The notes: generated by a model from the letters alone, not told the origin. A stretch of DNA of 64,000 nt from Niabella yanshanensis (GCF_034424215.1 NZ_CP139960.1:496001-560000), one strand, 5' to 3'. Counted from the stretch's first letter, positions 29,290 to 36,940 are shown. Made by a program: numbers and translations.

Positions 29290-29415
29290 ATGAAACCTCT
29301 AAACAATACTGTGCTGGCAGTAAAAAAGCAGTGGATTGCTCCGGAAATTACAACCATTCAAATCAATGGTAACGGTGTTGCCGGCTTCGATTTTGCCAGT
29401 GAACAAGAGAGCTGA
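29290..29415 (+). CDS. Small 41-residue peptide, RiPP-precursor-like
   Basis: Short gene starting MKPLNNTVLAVKKQWIAPEI and ending FASEQES before TGA. The KKxWxAPEI-T block followed by a Gly/Asn-rich tail resembles leaders of small Bacteroidota peptides and of lasso-type precursors (K-x-W-x-x-P-E pattern). No modifying enzyme, protease or transporter of a lasso or lanthipeptide pathway is encoded nearby, so it would be an orphan. The matched promoter just upstream supports that it is a real gene. No function is assigned. Confidence 0.5.
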   Translation: MKPLNNTVLAVKKQWIAPEITTIQINGNGVAGFDFASEQES

Positions 29416-29475
29416 CAAATGCCCGGCTAGCAGATTGGTGCCTGATAAATCATTTTATCTGCAAATTATTTAGTA

Positions 29476-29483
29476 TACATTTG
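29476..29483 (+). promoter_or_regulatory. Promoter -7 box for the exonuclease/GIY-YIG gene
   Basis: TACATTTG matches TAnnTTTG and lies 21 bp before ATG 29505. A TTTT run at 29453-29456, 19 bp upstream, can serve as a weak -33 element. Confidence 0.45.
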
Positions 29484-29504
29484 CTAAATTTTTGAGCGAT
29501 AATT

Positions 29505-30896
29505 ATGGAGTATGCCATTGTAGATATTGAAACTACGGGAGGTAACGCAGGTTTGGGCAGTATAACCGAAATTGCAATACGCATTTTTAATGGCAACCAG
29601 GTTATCGACAGTTATGAAACACTGGTAAAACCGCTTCATTCCATTCCGCCTTATGTAGCATCGCTTACAGGCATCAATGATGACATGGTAGCCAATTGCC
29701 TCCCTTTTGCCGACATCGCCAAAGATGTTTTTACTATGCTGGAAGGCAGAACCTTTGTGGCGCATAATGTCAATTTTGATTATTCTTTTCTGAAACATCA
29801 CCTGGGTAGCGCAGGTTACCACTATGCGGCTCCCAAATTGTGCACGATCCGGATGAGCCGGAAGATCAGGCCGGGCCTGCCTTCTTACAGCCTCGGAAAT
29901 TTGTGCGACGCGCTGGATATCAGCATAGCAGGCAGACACAGAGCAGGTGGCGATGCAGATGCCACAGCCCTGCTGTTTTCAAAACTGCTGGCATGGGACC
30001 TCGACGGGGTTATTCCGGCCATGTTAAATGAAGTGGCAGAAGAAAAGCAATTACCCGCAGCGCTGCGAAACGATTTTGACGGGTTACCTAACACGCCCGG
30101 CGTTTACTATTTCTATAATGACAGTGACGAAGTCATTTATATCGGTAAAGCCCGGGATCTGAAAAAGCGGGTAGGACAGCATTTTGCCATACACAGTCCC
30201 AACCGCAAGGGCTCTAAATTCGCAAAAAAGGTAGCGCGCATCAGTTATGAAGCCTGCGGAACTGAACTGATGGCTTTAATACTCGAAGTGCTGGAGATTA
30301 AACGGGTTTATCCAAAATATAATACCGCCCTGAAAAAGTATGAAGCAAAGGCGGGTCTTTTTGTTTATGAAGATGAGAATGGCTACCAAAGGATGACCAT
30401 CGCCAAAGCAAAAAAGGGATACCAGCCCGTGCAGGTATTTACAACCAGGCAGGGAGGCATGAACAAATTGCGTGAGCTATCCAGGCGTTATGGTTTATGT
30501 GCTTCGCTATGCCGCCTAAGCAGCTGCGAGCTTTGCGACCTGGTAGATAAGCAAAAGGATCTGCTGTGCACCGCCAACCAGGCTCCGGATGTCTATAATC
30601 AAAAAGTAGAGCGGGCACTCTCTTTTCTGAAAAAAGACGAGCAGGGATTTTATATTATGGACAAGGGAAGACATGCGGGGGAAAAGAGCTGTATCTGGGT
30701 GGAGAACGGGCAGTTTTACGGTATGGGGTACATCGATAATGATGCAGACATTTATTCTCTAAACGATGTAAGGGATAGTCTTACCCGTTACCCCGGCGAT
30801 CATTATATTATGCAGCTGATCATTTCCTATGTATGTAAATATCCCCGTAAAGTGGCGCCCATAACAGGTAAGCCGGTCTCCGCTGAATGGGATTGA
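29505..30896 (+). CDS. DnaQ-type 3'-5' exonuclease fused to a GIY-YIG nuclease domain
   Basis: Two nuclease domains in one chain. Residues 1-165 form a DEDDh exonuclease like DNA polymerase III epsilon, with VDIETTGG, HNVNFDYSFL and HRAGGDADAT carrying the catalytic acids and His. Residues about 195-275 form a GIY-YIG domain as at the N-terminus of UvrC and Cho (PGVYYFYNDSDEVIYIGKA, KRVGQHF). The C-terminal part has a Cys cluster (CASLCRLSSCELCDL), a possible metal site. The same fusion is known in other bacteria as a Cho-like or epsilon-like protein with a proposed repair role. It faces away from the S41 gene and converges on DedA with a one-base gap. Confidence 0.9.
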   Translation: MEYAIVDIETTGGNAGLGSITEIAIRIFNGNQVIDSYETLVKPLHSIPPYVASLTGINDDMVANCLPFADIAKDVFTMLEGRTFVAHNVNFDYSFLKHHLGSAGYHYAAPKLCTIRMSRKIRPGLPSYSLGNLCDALDISIAGRHRAGGDADATALLFSKLLAWDLDGVIPAMLNEVAEEKQLPAALRNDFDGLPNTPGVYYFYNDSDEVIYIGKARDLKKRVGQHFAIHSPNRKGSKFAKKVARISYEACGTELMALILEVLEIKRVYPKYNTALKKYEAKAGLFVYEDENGYQRMTIAKAKKGYQPVQVFTTRQGGMNKLRELSRRYGLCASLCRLSSCELCDLVDKQKDLLCTANQAPDVYNQKVERALSFLKKDEQGFYIMDKGRHAGEKSCIWVENGQFYGMGYIDNDADIYSLNDVRDSLTRYPGDHYIMQLIISYVCKYPRKVAPITGKPVSAEWD

Positions 30897-30897
30897 T

Positions 30898-31497
30898 TTA
30901 AGAGCCCGCCGGTTTTCTCATGGTTTTGATCACTTTTATGATCAGCGGTATGGTTACTACCAAAAGAAATACTGCAATAATATATTTCAGCCAGGGTTGT
31001 AAAAAGGGAACACTACCCATTAAATATCCGGTTAGTACAAATGTCAATATAAAACCCGCTGATCCTATGGTGCTCAATATAATGAACCGTTGAATCTTTA
31101 CTTTTATGATGCCTGCCAGAACAGGGGCAAAACTGCGAACAATCGGTAAAAAGTAACTGCCTGCTATAGCCATTGAGCCGTGCTTTTTGTAAAAATCTTC
31201 TGTAGAACTCAAATAACTGCGGCGAAAGAAGCGGGATTCTTTTCGGGAATAAAAGAACTTACCGGTACTGCGCCCGATACCATAACCTGTAATGCTTCCC
31301 GCGACAGCCGACGCAATTAACAGCACGCAAACAACCGGCAGGGATGGTAACAGGTCTTCTTTTGCAGAAATCAATCCAACCGAAAACAATACTGCGCCAA
31401 TAGGCAAAAAGAAACAAAAAAATAGACCGATGGAACCGAATACCAACAGGCATATCACTACCAGTCCTCCATATCTGATGATTGATTCAGCGTCCAT
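30898..31497 (-). CDS. DedA family membrane protein
   Basis: Small multi-pass inner-membrane protein of the DedA/SNARE-associated (VTT) superfamily, linked in other bacteria to lipid-carrier flipping and envelope homeostasis. Motifs are FFLPIGAVLFSVG, SITGYGIGRSTGKFFYSR and YFLPIVRSFAPVLAGI, the last holding the conserved Arg, with FxxR and G residues typical of the family. Length (199) is normal. The first copy of the 367-bp tandem repeat begins only about 6 bp upstream of its start codon, so its promoter must lie inside that repeat. Confidence 0.9.
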   Translation of the reverse strand: MDAESIIRYGGLVVICLLVFGSIGLFFCFFLPIGAVLFSVGLISAKEDLLPSLPVVCVLLIASAVAGSITGYGIGRSTGKFFYSRKESRFFRRSYLSSTEDFYKKHGSMAIAGSYFLPIVRSFAPVLAGIIKVKIQRFIILSTIGSAGFILTFVLTGYLMGSVPFLQPWLKYIIAVFLLVVTIPLIIKVIKTMRKPAGS

Positions 31498-31503
31498 AAT
31501 TTT

Positions 31504-32236
31504 CCAGGTATTGCATTAATAATATCATATGCTAAAAAGTATAACCGCTAAGCTACTGCATTCGCTTAATAGAAACAGTATTTATACCGTTTTAATGCAA
31601 TGCAGAGAAGTAGGGTGCAATTCAAATTTTCGCTAAAGTTATGCGGCCCGAAGTGCCCGCCCGTGGCGGTACGCCCGCCTGACCGGACGGGCAGGGACGG
31701 GGAAGCATCTCAATAGCAGAGATCTTCCCGGTACAGAGGCATCGATCATTAATATATCGCTGCGATGCAGCTCTACTGTCTTTATGAGTATTGTTTTACT
31801 AATATATTGCAGCTACGCTGCTTTAGTATCATGATCATTGCCGCGTAGCAGCATCGTATCAATAGAGGCTCCAGGTATCGCATTAATAATATCATATGCT
31901 AAAAAGTATAGTCGCTAAGCTACTGCATTCGCTTAATAGAAACAGTATTTGTACCGTTTAATGCAATGCAGAGAAGTAGGGTGCAATTCAAATTTTCGCT
32001 AAAGTTATGCGGCCCGAAGTGCCAGCCCGTGCCGGTACGCCCGCCTGACCGGACGGGCAGGGACGGGGAAGCATCTCAATAGCAGAGATTTTCCCGGTAC
32101 AGAGGCATCGATCATTAATATATCGCTGCGATGCAGCTCTACTGTCTTTATGAGTATTGTTTACTAATATATCGCCGCTACGCTGCTTTTATTATCGTGA
32201 TCATTGCCGCGTAGCGGCAATATATTAATAGAGTCC
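31504..32236. repeat. Tandem duplication of a 367-bp non-coding unit
   Basis: Two direct copies, 31504-31870 and 31871-32236, differ at only a few positions (about 95 percent identity by eye). Each unit holds a GC-rich inverted repeat (GCCCGCCTGACCGGACGGGC), then AT-rich segments with mini-hairpins such as GCTGC-GAT-GCAGC and GCAGC-TAC-GCTGC. Another such hairpin, GCTGC-ATA-GCAGC, lies just downstream near 32263. No reading frame is conserved. The unit may be a structured RNA, a MITE-like element or a DedA control region; nothing in it decides between these. Confidence 0.85.
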
Positions 32237-32296
32237 ATAATAATTCGTTAGCTACCAGAGCTGCATAGCAGCGAGATATTCTATTATATAAGTATA

Positions 32297-32304
32297 TTAA
32301 TTAA
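32297..32304. repeat. Putative target duplication, left (TTAATTAA)
   Basis: TTAATTAA directly abuts the left inverted repeat and recurs at 35669-35676 next to the right one. Eight bases is the duplication length reported for the IS1595 family. Because the word is a palindrome, it could instead belong to the inverted repeat. Confidence 0.6.
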
Positions 32305-32327
32305 CGCACCTATATACTTGAATGTAC
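32305..32327 (+). repeat. Left terminal inverted repeat
   Basis: 23 bp running from CGCACC to GTAC, an exact reverse complement of 35646-35668. Pairing continues outward through TTAATTAA, making 33 bp of perfect inverted identity (32295-32327 with 35646-35678). Confidence 0.85.
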
Positions 32328-32363
32328 TAGATGCTATTTTTTAAAAGATATGTATACAACGCA

Positions 32364-32391
32364 CAAAAAAAGAGGTATTAAAAATACCTCT
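32364..32391 (-). terminator. Terminator of the exported passenger gene
   Basis: Read on the minus strand, the hairpin AGAGGTATT/AATACCTCT is followed by seven T residues, 23 bp after the stop codon of the gene at 32414-33280. Confidence 0.8.
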
Positions 32392-32413
32392 CTAATTTAT
32401 AACAATGTCATAC

Positions 32414-33280
32414 TTATTGCTTTTCAGCAGCTGATTCTACCAGCATGAAAAACATTTTAATAAATTCAAGAATATCTGCTTCATATTTAAGTTGAAATTC
32501 TTCAGTATATTTAGTAGGCTTTCTGTTTATAATAGTATAGTTAAAGCCTTCTACAGGAAATAATGCATCAAATTTATCTGTTTTTGGATTTTTCCCTTTG
32601 AAATAATCATCCTCAATTATAAATTCTCTATAGCTATCATTATTCTCTAAACAATCTCTCTTTAAATAAATTAGTTTTCCATTTTTAGTTTTCATATCAT
32701 ACTTACAAAAACCATTTTCAGAATTAATTATTCCGTCATAATCTTTAAAAACTCCATTCGAGTTAAATAAATCTTGTGATGCCAATGCTTTTGGTTTATT
32801 ATCCCATACTAATTGGTTGTCCTTGTAATATTTCATTTGTCCATTAGACCACCACGTTAAACCATTATCACCAAAATATCCATTTTTTATCCAATTTGGA
32901 GATTTTGTACCTGGGGCAATTTCCATACAATACATTATAACATCATTATCTCTAAGTAGAAACAGCATTTTAGGAATACCTCCTTCATAAGCAATTTTTA
33001 CTCCCTCTTGAATATTTCCGTTGTATTGTGTTATATCTTTTATTCCTATAACTCTTCCAAACGAAATAATATTGTTTTGTATTATTGGTCGTTTCTTATG
33101 TAAAAATTCTACTAATTTTTTAGGAAAGTATTTTAAAGTATATCCGTTATAATGTTCAGTCACATATTGTGAAGAAATCCATTCTGGAAGTTTTGGTATC
33201 TCTGTTTTTTGTGCATTGCAAAATAGTGATAACAGAATAAAAAGTCCTAACATTAGTGTAGGAACAAAAATCTTTTTCAT
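32414..33280 (-). CDS. Exported protein of unknown function, transposon passenger
   Basis: 288 residues with a signal peptide (start MKKIFVPTLMLGLFIL, ending FCNAQ). I do not recognise the family firmly. The middle contains NGQMKYYKDNQLVWD-like text recalling the short repeats of YwqK-type proteins (MORN-like 'NGQ...YY'), and the body is rich in Lys, Asn and aromatic residues. Codon use is strongly AT-biased, like the other genes in this transposon. It has its own downstream terminator. A role as an envelope or immunity-type cargo is speculation. Confidence 0.6.
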   Translation of the reverse strand: MKKIFVPTLMLGLFILLSLFCNAQKTEIPKLPEWISSQYVTEHYNGYTLKYFPKKLVEFLHKKRPIIQNNIISFGRVIGIKDITQYNGNIQEGVKIAYEGGIPKMLFLLRDNDVIMYCMEIAPGTKSPNWIKNGYFGDNGLTWWSNGQMKYYKDNQLVWDNKPKALASQDLFNSNGVFKDYDGIINSENGFCKYDMKTKNGKLIYLKRDCLENNDSYREFIIEDDYFKGKNPKTDKFDALFPVEGFNYTIINRKPTKYTEEFQLKYEADILEFIKMFFMLVESAAEKQ

Positions 33281-33572
33281 TAAATGATTTTGAATTTTTT
33301 ATTCTTCCCAGACCCAAAGAAGGAATTGATAAAATGAAGAAGCGTGGGTACTGCTAACAAATTTTATCTAACGGGCTCTGGTAAGCCTAGGACTAAAATA
33401 AGTAACAGACCCACGCTATAATGTATATAGCGCAGGATCAGTTAACCTATTTCTCGTCCTGTTAAATTTACCAGATTCGTTAGAGAGAAAAAGTTAAACG
33501 CCTTCTATGTATTGTAATATGTTCGGTATTCTAATACCTTGGCGCAAAATTACTTATTTGTCTTTTAGTTTT

Positions 33573-34493
33573 CTATAAAATGTATGGATGTAATAGTTCT
33601 GAATATGTGAGTCTATTGCGTGCTAAACCTAAAAATTGAACAAGCCGTTCACCATCAAACATTTCTCTTGTATTATATCTATACGCAAATTCTTCGCAAT
33701 ATTTAGGTAAATGTTTGGCGCTTACTAAATGATAAATACCGATAATACCTCGTTTTAACTGGCTCCAAAAGCTTTCTATTGAGTTTGTATGATATCCATT
33801 CTCGACATAAATTCCCTCACTATGTTTTACTACTTTATGGATAAAATCACGATTAAGCCCCTTATAACCAAGCCATCCATCAGTTACAATAGTTGCACCT
33901 TTTGTTATAAGGTTGTATATGATAGTTTTTAGGACCTTACCACTAGCGTTAGGTATTACCTTAGCTTTGACTTTACCAGCAGATAATAATCCCATTACTG
34001 GTGTTTTAGTTAGGCTTCTGCCTTGAGTTCCTTTCCTTCTTCCACGACTTTTACCACCAACATACGTTTCATCTATCTGTATTTCATCTTGAAATTCAAC
34101 ATCTATCTGATCTTCACAGTTATACCTTATTCTATGCAACATGAACCAGGCAGTCTTCTGTGTAACATTTATATCTTTATGTAATTGCACACTGCTTATA
34201 CCTTTCTTATGAGCCAAAAAGATATAAATAGCTAAGAACCATTTTTTCAATGGGACATGAGAACCTTCAAACATTGTTCCCAATCGTACAGTAAACCTTA
34301 AACGACAGTCTTTACATTTATATAGACCAGTAAATACTCCATTATTTGTTAGCTTATAATGGCTTTCATTGATACTTCCGCAATGATAGCAGGTTGGTAT
34401 GTTATTCCATCTTAGTTTTTCAAGATATAATCGACAATCTTCTTCAGACTGTAAGGTGTCCATCAAATGAATTATCGATTTAAAATATAACAT
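33573..34493 (-). CDS. IS1595-family transposase (ISXO2-like DDE)
   Basis: 306-residue transposase. An N-terminal zinc ribbon (CYHCG ... CKDC, residues about 36-60) is followed by a helical DNA-binding part (HKDINVTQKTAWFMLHRIR) and the DDE/ISXO2 catalytic core. Core motifs are QIDETYVGGKSRGRRKG (first Asp), TDGWLGYKGL (second Asp) and GYHTNSIESFWSQLKRGI with HxxxSxE near the third acidic or amide residue. The frame is intact and probably active. It is the only recombinase inside the 3.36-kb element. A hairpin terminator upstream (34577-34599) shields it from read-through. Confidence 0.92.
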   Translation of the reverse strand: MLYFKSIIHLMDTLQSEEDCRLYLEKLRWNNIPTCYHCGSINESHYKLTNNGVFTGLYKCKDCRLRFTVRLGTMFEGSHVPLKKWFLAIYIFLAHKKGISSVQLHKDINVTQKTAWFMLHRIRYNCEDQIDVEFQDEIQIDETYVGGKSRGRRKGTQGRSLTKTPVMGLLSAGKVKAKVIPNASGKVLKTIIYNLITKGATIVTDGWLGYKGLNRDFIHKVVKHSEGIYVENGYHTNSIESFWSQLKRGIIGIYHLVSAKHLPKYCEEFAYRYNTREMFDGERLVQFLGLARNRLTYSELLHPYIL

Positions 34494-34570
34494 TATAACA
34501 GGTAATAACTTAGTTATAAGTATTATACTGCCGCGAACGTCTTTCGTTTCATTTTTGAAATATTTTTTAC

Positions 34571-34599
34571 AAAAAAACCTCCGCTTATTAAACGGAGGT
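34571..34599 (-). terminator. Hairpin terminator upstream of the transposase
   Basis: On the minus strand CCTCCG/CGGAGG (arms 34593-34598 and 34578-34583, extended by A/T) is followed by seven T residues. It would stop minus-strand transcription arriving from the right before the transposase, a common protective feature of insertion sequences. Confidence 0.75.
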
Positions 34600-34847
34600 A
34601 AAATCTACATTTCAAATATGGATTATATTTAAAATGTCTTATTTTTGTTAGACACAGATAAAGGATGATAAACAATGTAGGTTAAAATAAAAACTAATCC
34701 CGTTCATTAAGAAGGATATATAAATCGAAAACCTTTGACGAAAGAGTGAGAATCAGACGTCTTGTGAATCAAACTTTATCAATATAGAATATGTATATAA
34801 TACTTTAATATATTTTAAGATTTCATTGATTTTAAAAAAATAAAGCC

Positions 34848-35054
34848 ATGTCTTTCAAACCAATACCAGGATATTTAATAGTAAAAACTATTGATGATGC
34901 TACGATTTTCATTAATCCAATCAATATTGAATCTATTATAGGGGATAATGATACACATGGTTCTATTATATCACTTGTTAGCGGTAAAGAGATAAAATCA
35001 AAAGACTCACCTACTGCTTTGGGTAGCGATTTGAAACTATTAGAAAATAACTAA
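34848..35054 (+). CDS. Small protein of unknown function (68 aa), transposon passenger
   Basis: Short soluble protein starting MSFKPIPGYLIVKTIDDATI. Not recognised. The beta-strand-rich pattern with ISLVSGKEIKSKDSP could fit a small single-domain fold. It is AT-rich like its neighbours and lies between the transposase and a 99-residue gene on the same strand, separated by 79 bp. Confidence 0.5.
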   Translation: MSFKPIPGYLIVKTIDDATIFINPINIESIIGDNDTHGSIISLVSGKEIKSKDSPTALGSDLKLLENN

Positions 35055-35133
35055 CACATATTTTAAGTGTAGTAATAAACTGATTGATTATCAGCTATTT
35101 TATGTATTTTAGTAGTAGTTAAACATTTATCCT

Positions 35134-35433
35134 ATGAACGACCCTATTGAACTTGATCAAGATAATAGAAGATATCCTAAAAATGGAGCTATTTCTTTAT
35201 CTAATATAGAAAAAGTCAGTTTTTCAGATTTAAGGCTAAATAATGCTACAATACAGGCTCATTTTGTTAAGCTAGATTTTGGAGAAGAACAAATAGCGAA
35301 TCTATCTGAAGACCAATCAATTGTACTCGACTACCCTATTGATTTTAAAAGTCTCTACTTTACAATAAAGCTTATTGATGGAGAACAAGGAAGAGCATCA
35401 CTTATTTGTAAGCCATTCAACAGGAGGGTTTAA
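35134..35433 (+). CDS. Small protein of unknown function (99 aa), transposon passenger
   Basis: Starts MNDPIELDQDNRRYPKNGAI and contains IEKVSFSDLRLNNATIQAHF. Not recognised; predicted soluble and beta-rich. Its 3' end overlaps the convergent 77-residue gene by 36 bp, an unusual tail-to-tail overlap. Both frames read as protein-like, so either may be real. Confidence 0.45.
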   Translation: MNDPIELDQDNRRYPKNGAISLSNIEKVSFSDLRLNNATIQAHFVKLDFGEEQIANLSEDQSIVLDYPIDFKSLYFTIKLIDGEQGRASLICKPFNRRV

Positions 35434-35631
35434 TGTAATCAAAGAGGAAACACTTAAATATTTACCTTCTATCAATTTTTTATCTTTTGGTTTTGTAAGA
35501 GGATCATAAAATCTAGTCATATCAAAAGACTCAACTCTTTTTGAAAGAAGATCATCTTTTTCAAAATAATGCAATTCTGTATCTTCTGGTAGTTCAAGAA
35601 GCATTCTTGCGAATTCGTGTGCATTTATCAT
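35398..35631 (-). CDS. Small protein of unknown function (77 aa), transposon passenger
   Basis: Starts MINAHEFARMLLELPEDTEL, a phrase seen in small bacterial proteins of the 'LLxLPxDxEV' type that occur in mobile elements. It lies just inside the right inverted repeat, and its 3' end overlaps the plus-strand 99-residue gene by 36 bp. Function unknown. Confidence 0.5.
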   Translation of the reverse strand: MINAHEFARMLLELPEDTELHYFEKDDLLSKRVESFDMTRFYDPLTKPKDKKLIEGKYLSVSSLITLNPPVEWLTNK

Positions 35632-35645
35632 TATTTATGTTTTTG

Positions 35646-35668
35646 GTACATTCAAGTATATAGGTGCG
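35646..35668 (-). repeat. Right terminal inverted repeat
   Basis: Exact reverse complement of 32305-32327. Its outer end touches TTAATTAA (35669-35676), which contains the stop codon of the Arr-fusion gene. Confidence 0.85.
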
Positions 35669-36412
35669 TTAATTAATAATAGCTCCCTTATTTTTTGCCA
35701 GTTTTTTATCCCATTCTTCTTTTTCTTCTTTTGTTAGTTTTTCCCAATTGCTAACTTCTCCGATTATTTTCAAAGGTGCTTCACTGCGATAGGAGCGGGT
35801 AGGATTACCCGGAAATTTTTTATCGGTAACATTCGGGTCATCCTCAAAACTGCCGGTTGGCTCAATAATGTATACGCGTTCAGCACCTTCTCCCTTGGCC
35901 AAAGCAGCGGCAAGCCCCGCGCCATCCATTAATGCGGTGAAATAAATATGGTTCATAACTATTTCAGCCTGGTAATTCGACCGTCCACCGGCAACCAGCA
36001 AGTCGCCGGTTTGTAAGTCAGCTTTGGTACCATGATAAAAAGGCCCCTCGTCTTTTAGCTGGCTTTTGAGCGCGACAGCCCGTTCTTCATTGGCCCTGGC
36101 TTTGTCCTTATCTCCCAGGGCTTCATAACACCGGGCCATATCCCGGTATAAAGACGGTAATGCAGTTTGTACAGAAACGCTATCCGCTTTCTTTCCGGCC
36201 CCCAAAGCCTTATCCAGCCATTTTAATTGCGCATGAGGATCTGCCTCATGCCTGCCGGCCAAATGAGCGACTATAAATTTTTCAAAATCGTTGGTGGCTT
36301 CTTGCCAAGCCTGCAGCAGTAATTGGCGGGCTTCTTCCGGTTGGCCTTTTGCGTCGGCGGCCATGGCCTGCAAGCAACGTTGAATAACGGGATTGCTAGG
36401 ACTAAATTCCAT
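35669..36412 (-). CDS. arr: Rifamycin ADP-ribosyltransferase (Arr) with N-terminal TPR domain
   Basis: Residues about 10-118 form tetratricopeptide-like helices (LYRDMARCYEALGDKDKARAN). Residues about 121-240 match Arr enzymes, which move ADP-ribose from NAD+ to rifamycins: GPFYHGTKADLQTGDLL with His 127, IYFTALMDGAG with the Tyr, EPTGSFEDDPN with the Asp, and FPGNPTRSYR. All three residues known to matter in Arr are present. Typical Arr is about 140 residues, so the TPR half is an addition. It lies 6 bp after the MarR gene in one operon. Its stop codon TAA is inside the TTAATTAA at the transposon boundary. Rifamycin inactivation is likely; another ADP-ribosylation target is possible. Confidence 0.88.
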   Translation of the reverse strand: MEFSPSNPVIQRCLQAMAADAKGQPEEARQLLLQAWQEATNDFEKFIVAHLAGRHEADPHAQLKWLDKALGAGKKADSVSVQTALPSLYRDMARCYEALGDKDKARANEERAVALKSQLKDEGPFYHGTKADLQTGDLLVAGGRSNYQAEIVMNHIYFTALMDGAGLAAALAKGEGAERVYIIEPTGSFEDDPNVTDKKFPGNPTRSYRSEAPLKIIGEVSNWEKLTKEEKEEWDKKLAKNKGAIIN

Positions 36413-36418
36413 AGTTGA

Positions 36419-36904
36419 CTATTTAGATGGGGTGGAGGATTTTATTTTTTTGACCGGGTTCATGCCTTCAGTAGTGGCTGTCATAAGTGCAATAGCTTTT
36501 TCAAAATAGCAGGCAATAATCTTTTTTTCCTTATCAGAAAAAGATGCGATCAATTGCTGCGACTCATTACTGAAGGTTTTATATAATGGTTTCAGCAAGG
36601 CCGTTATTTTTACGGTATCCGGTATAATCAACACCTTTCGCCTGTCGGTGGTGTCATATTGCCGGCTTACCAGCTTTTTCTTCTCAAACCGGTCTATCAA
36701 ACCTGTAACAGCGCCGGTAGTAAGTCCGGTTAAAACGGCCAGCTCACCGGCAGTCATGCTACCCCTGGTAATAAAAAATCCGAGGTATTTTTGATCTGTT
36801 CCAGAAAGACCCGCCTTCGCCGCCATCCGCTCATGCATTTGTAAAGAAGTATAGGCATACAACTGGCTGAGTTGCTGTAGTTGAGCAATTAACGATTCAG
36901 TCAT
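36419..36904 (-). CDS. MarR-family transcriptional regulator
   Basis: 161-residue winged-helix repressor. The HTH and wing are seen at about residues 45-100 (MTAGELAVLTGLTTGAVTGLIDRFEKKKLVSRQYDTTDRRKVLI), with DRR at the wing tip as in MarR proteins. MarR proteins bind small phenolic or drug-like ligands and repress their own operon. It is the first gene of a two-gene operon with arr, so it probably controls rifamycin or stress-related induction. It is divergent from the AlkB-like gene, and the shared 238-bp gap contains inverted repeats that could be its operator. Confidence 0.9.
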   Translation of the reverse strand: MTESLIAQLQQLSQLYAYTSLQMHERMAAKAGLSGTDQKYLGFFITRGSMTAGELAVLTGLTTGAVTGLIDRFEKKKLVSRQYDTTDRRKVLIIPDTVKITALLKPLYKTFSNESQQLIASFSDKEKKIIACYFEKAIALMTATTEGMNPVKKIKSSTPSK

Positions 36905-36932
36905 TTATCTTGTTTATTAATTATCTTAGTTG

Positions 36933-36940
36933 CAAAGATA
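36933..36940 (-). promoter_or_regulatory. Promoter -7 box of the marR-arr operon
   Basis: Minus-strand TATCTTTG fits TAnnTTTG, 29 bp upstream of the MarR start codon. A -33 TTTG at the usual distance is not evident. Confidence 0.45.

Larger units (their letters stand above)
32305..35668. mobile_element. IS1595-family transposon, 3.36 kb, with passenger genes
   Basis: An AT-rich insert bounded by perfect 23-bp inverted repeats (32305-32327 and 35646-35668), beginning CGCACCTATATACTTG at each outer end, with TTAATTAA on both sides. It encodes an IS1595-type transposase (33573-34493, minus) plus an exported protein and three small proteins. IS1595 members with passenger genes and sizes up to several kb are known. 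Base composition and codon use are distinctly more AT-rich than the genes on either side. The right end falls at the stop codon of the Arr-fusion gene, which stays intact because the duplicated TTAATTAA supplies the stop. Confidence 0.75.

Noticed and set aside
29290-29415. Lasso-peptide biosynthetic cluster around the 41-residue gene
   Set aside because: No asparagine-synthetase-like cyclase, leader peptidase or RRE-domain gene lies within several kb on either side.
31504-32236. CRISPR array
   Set aside because: Only two copies of a long unit, head to tail without spacers, and no cas genes anywhere in the window.
33368-33486. Integron attC-like site: ATCTAAC..CTCTGG paired with CCAGATTCGTTAGAG, plus AGCGTGGGT/ACCCACGCT
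   Set aside because: The 3' core GTTAGAG misses the required final pyrimidine, the two inverted repeats interleave instead of nesting, and no integron integrase is present. The repeats more likely belong to the transposon interior.
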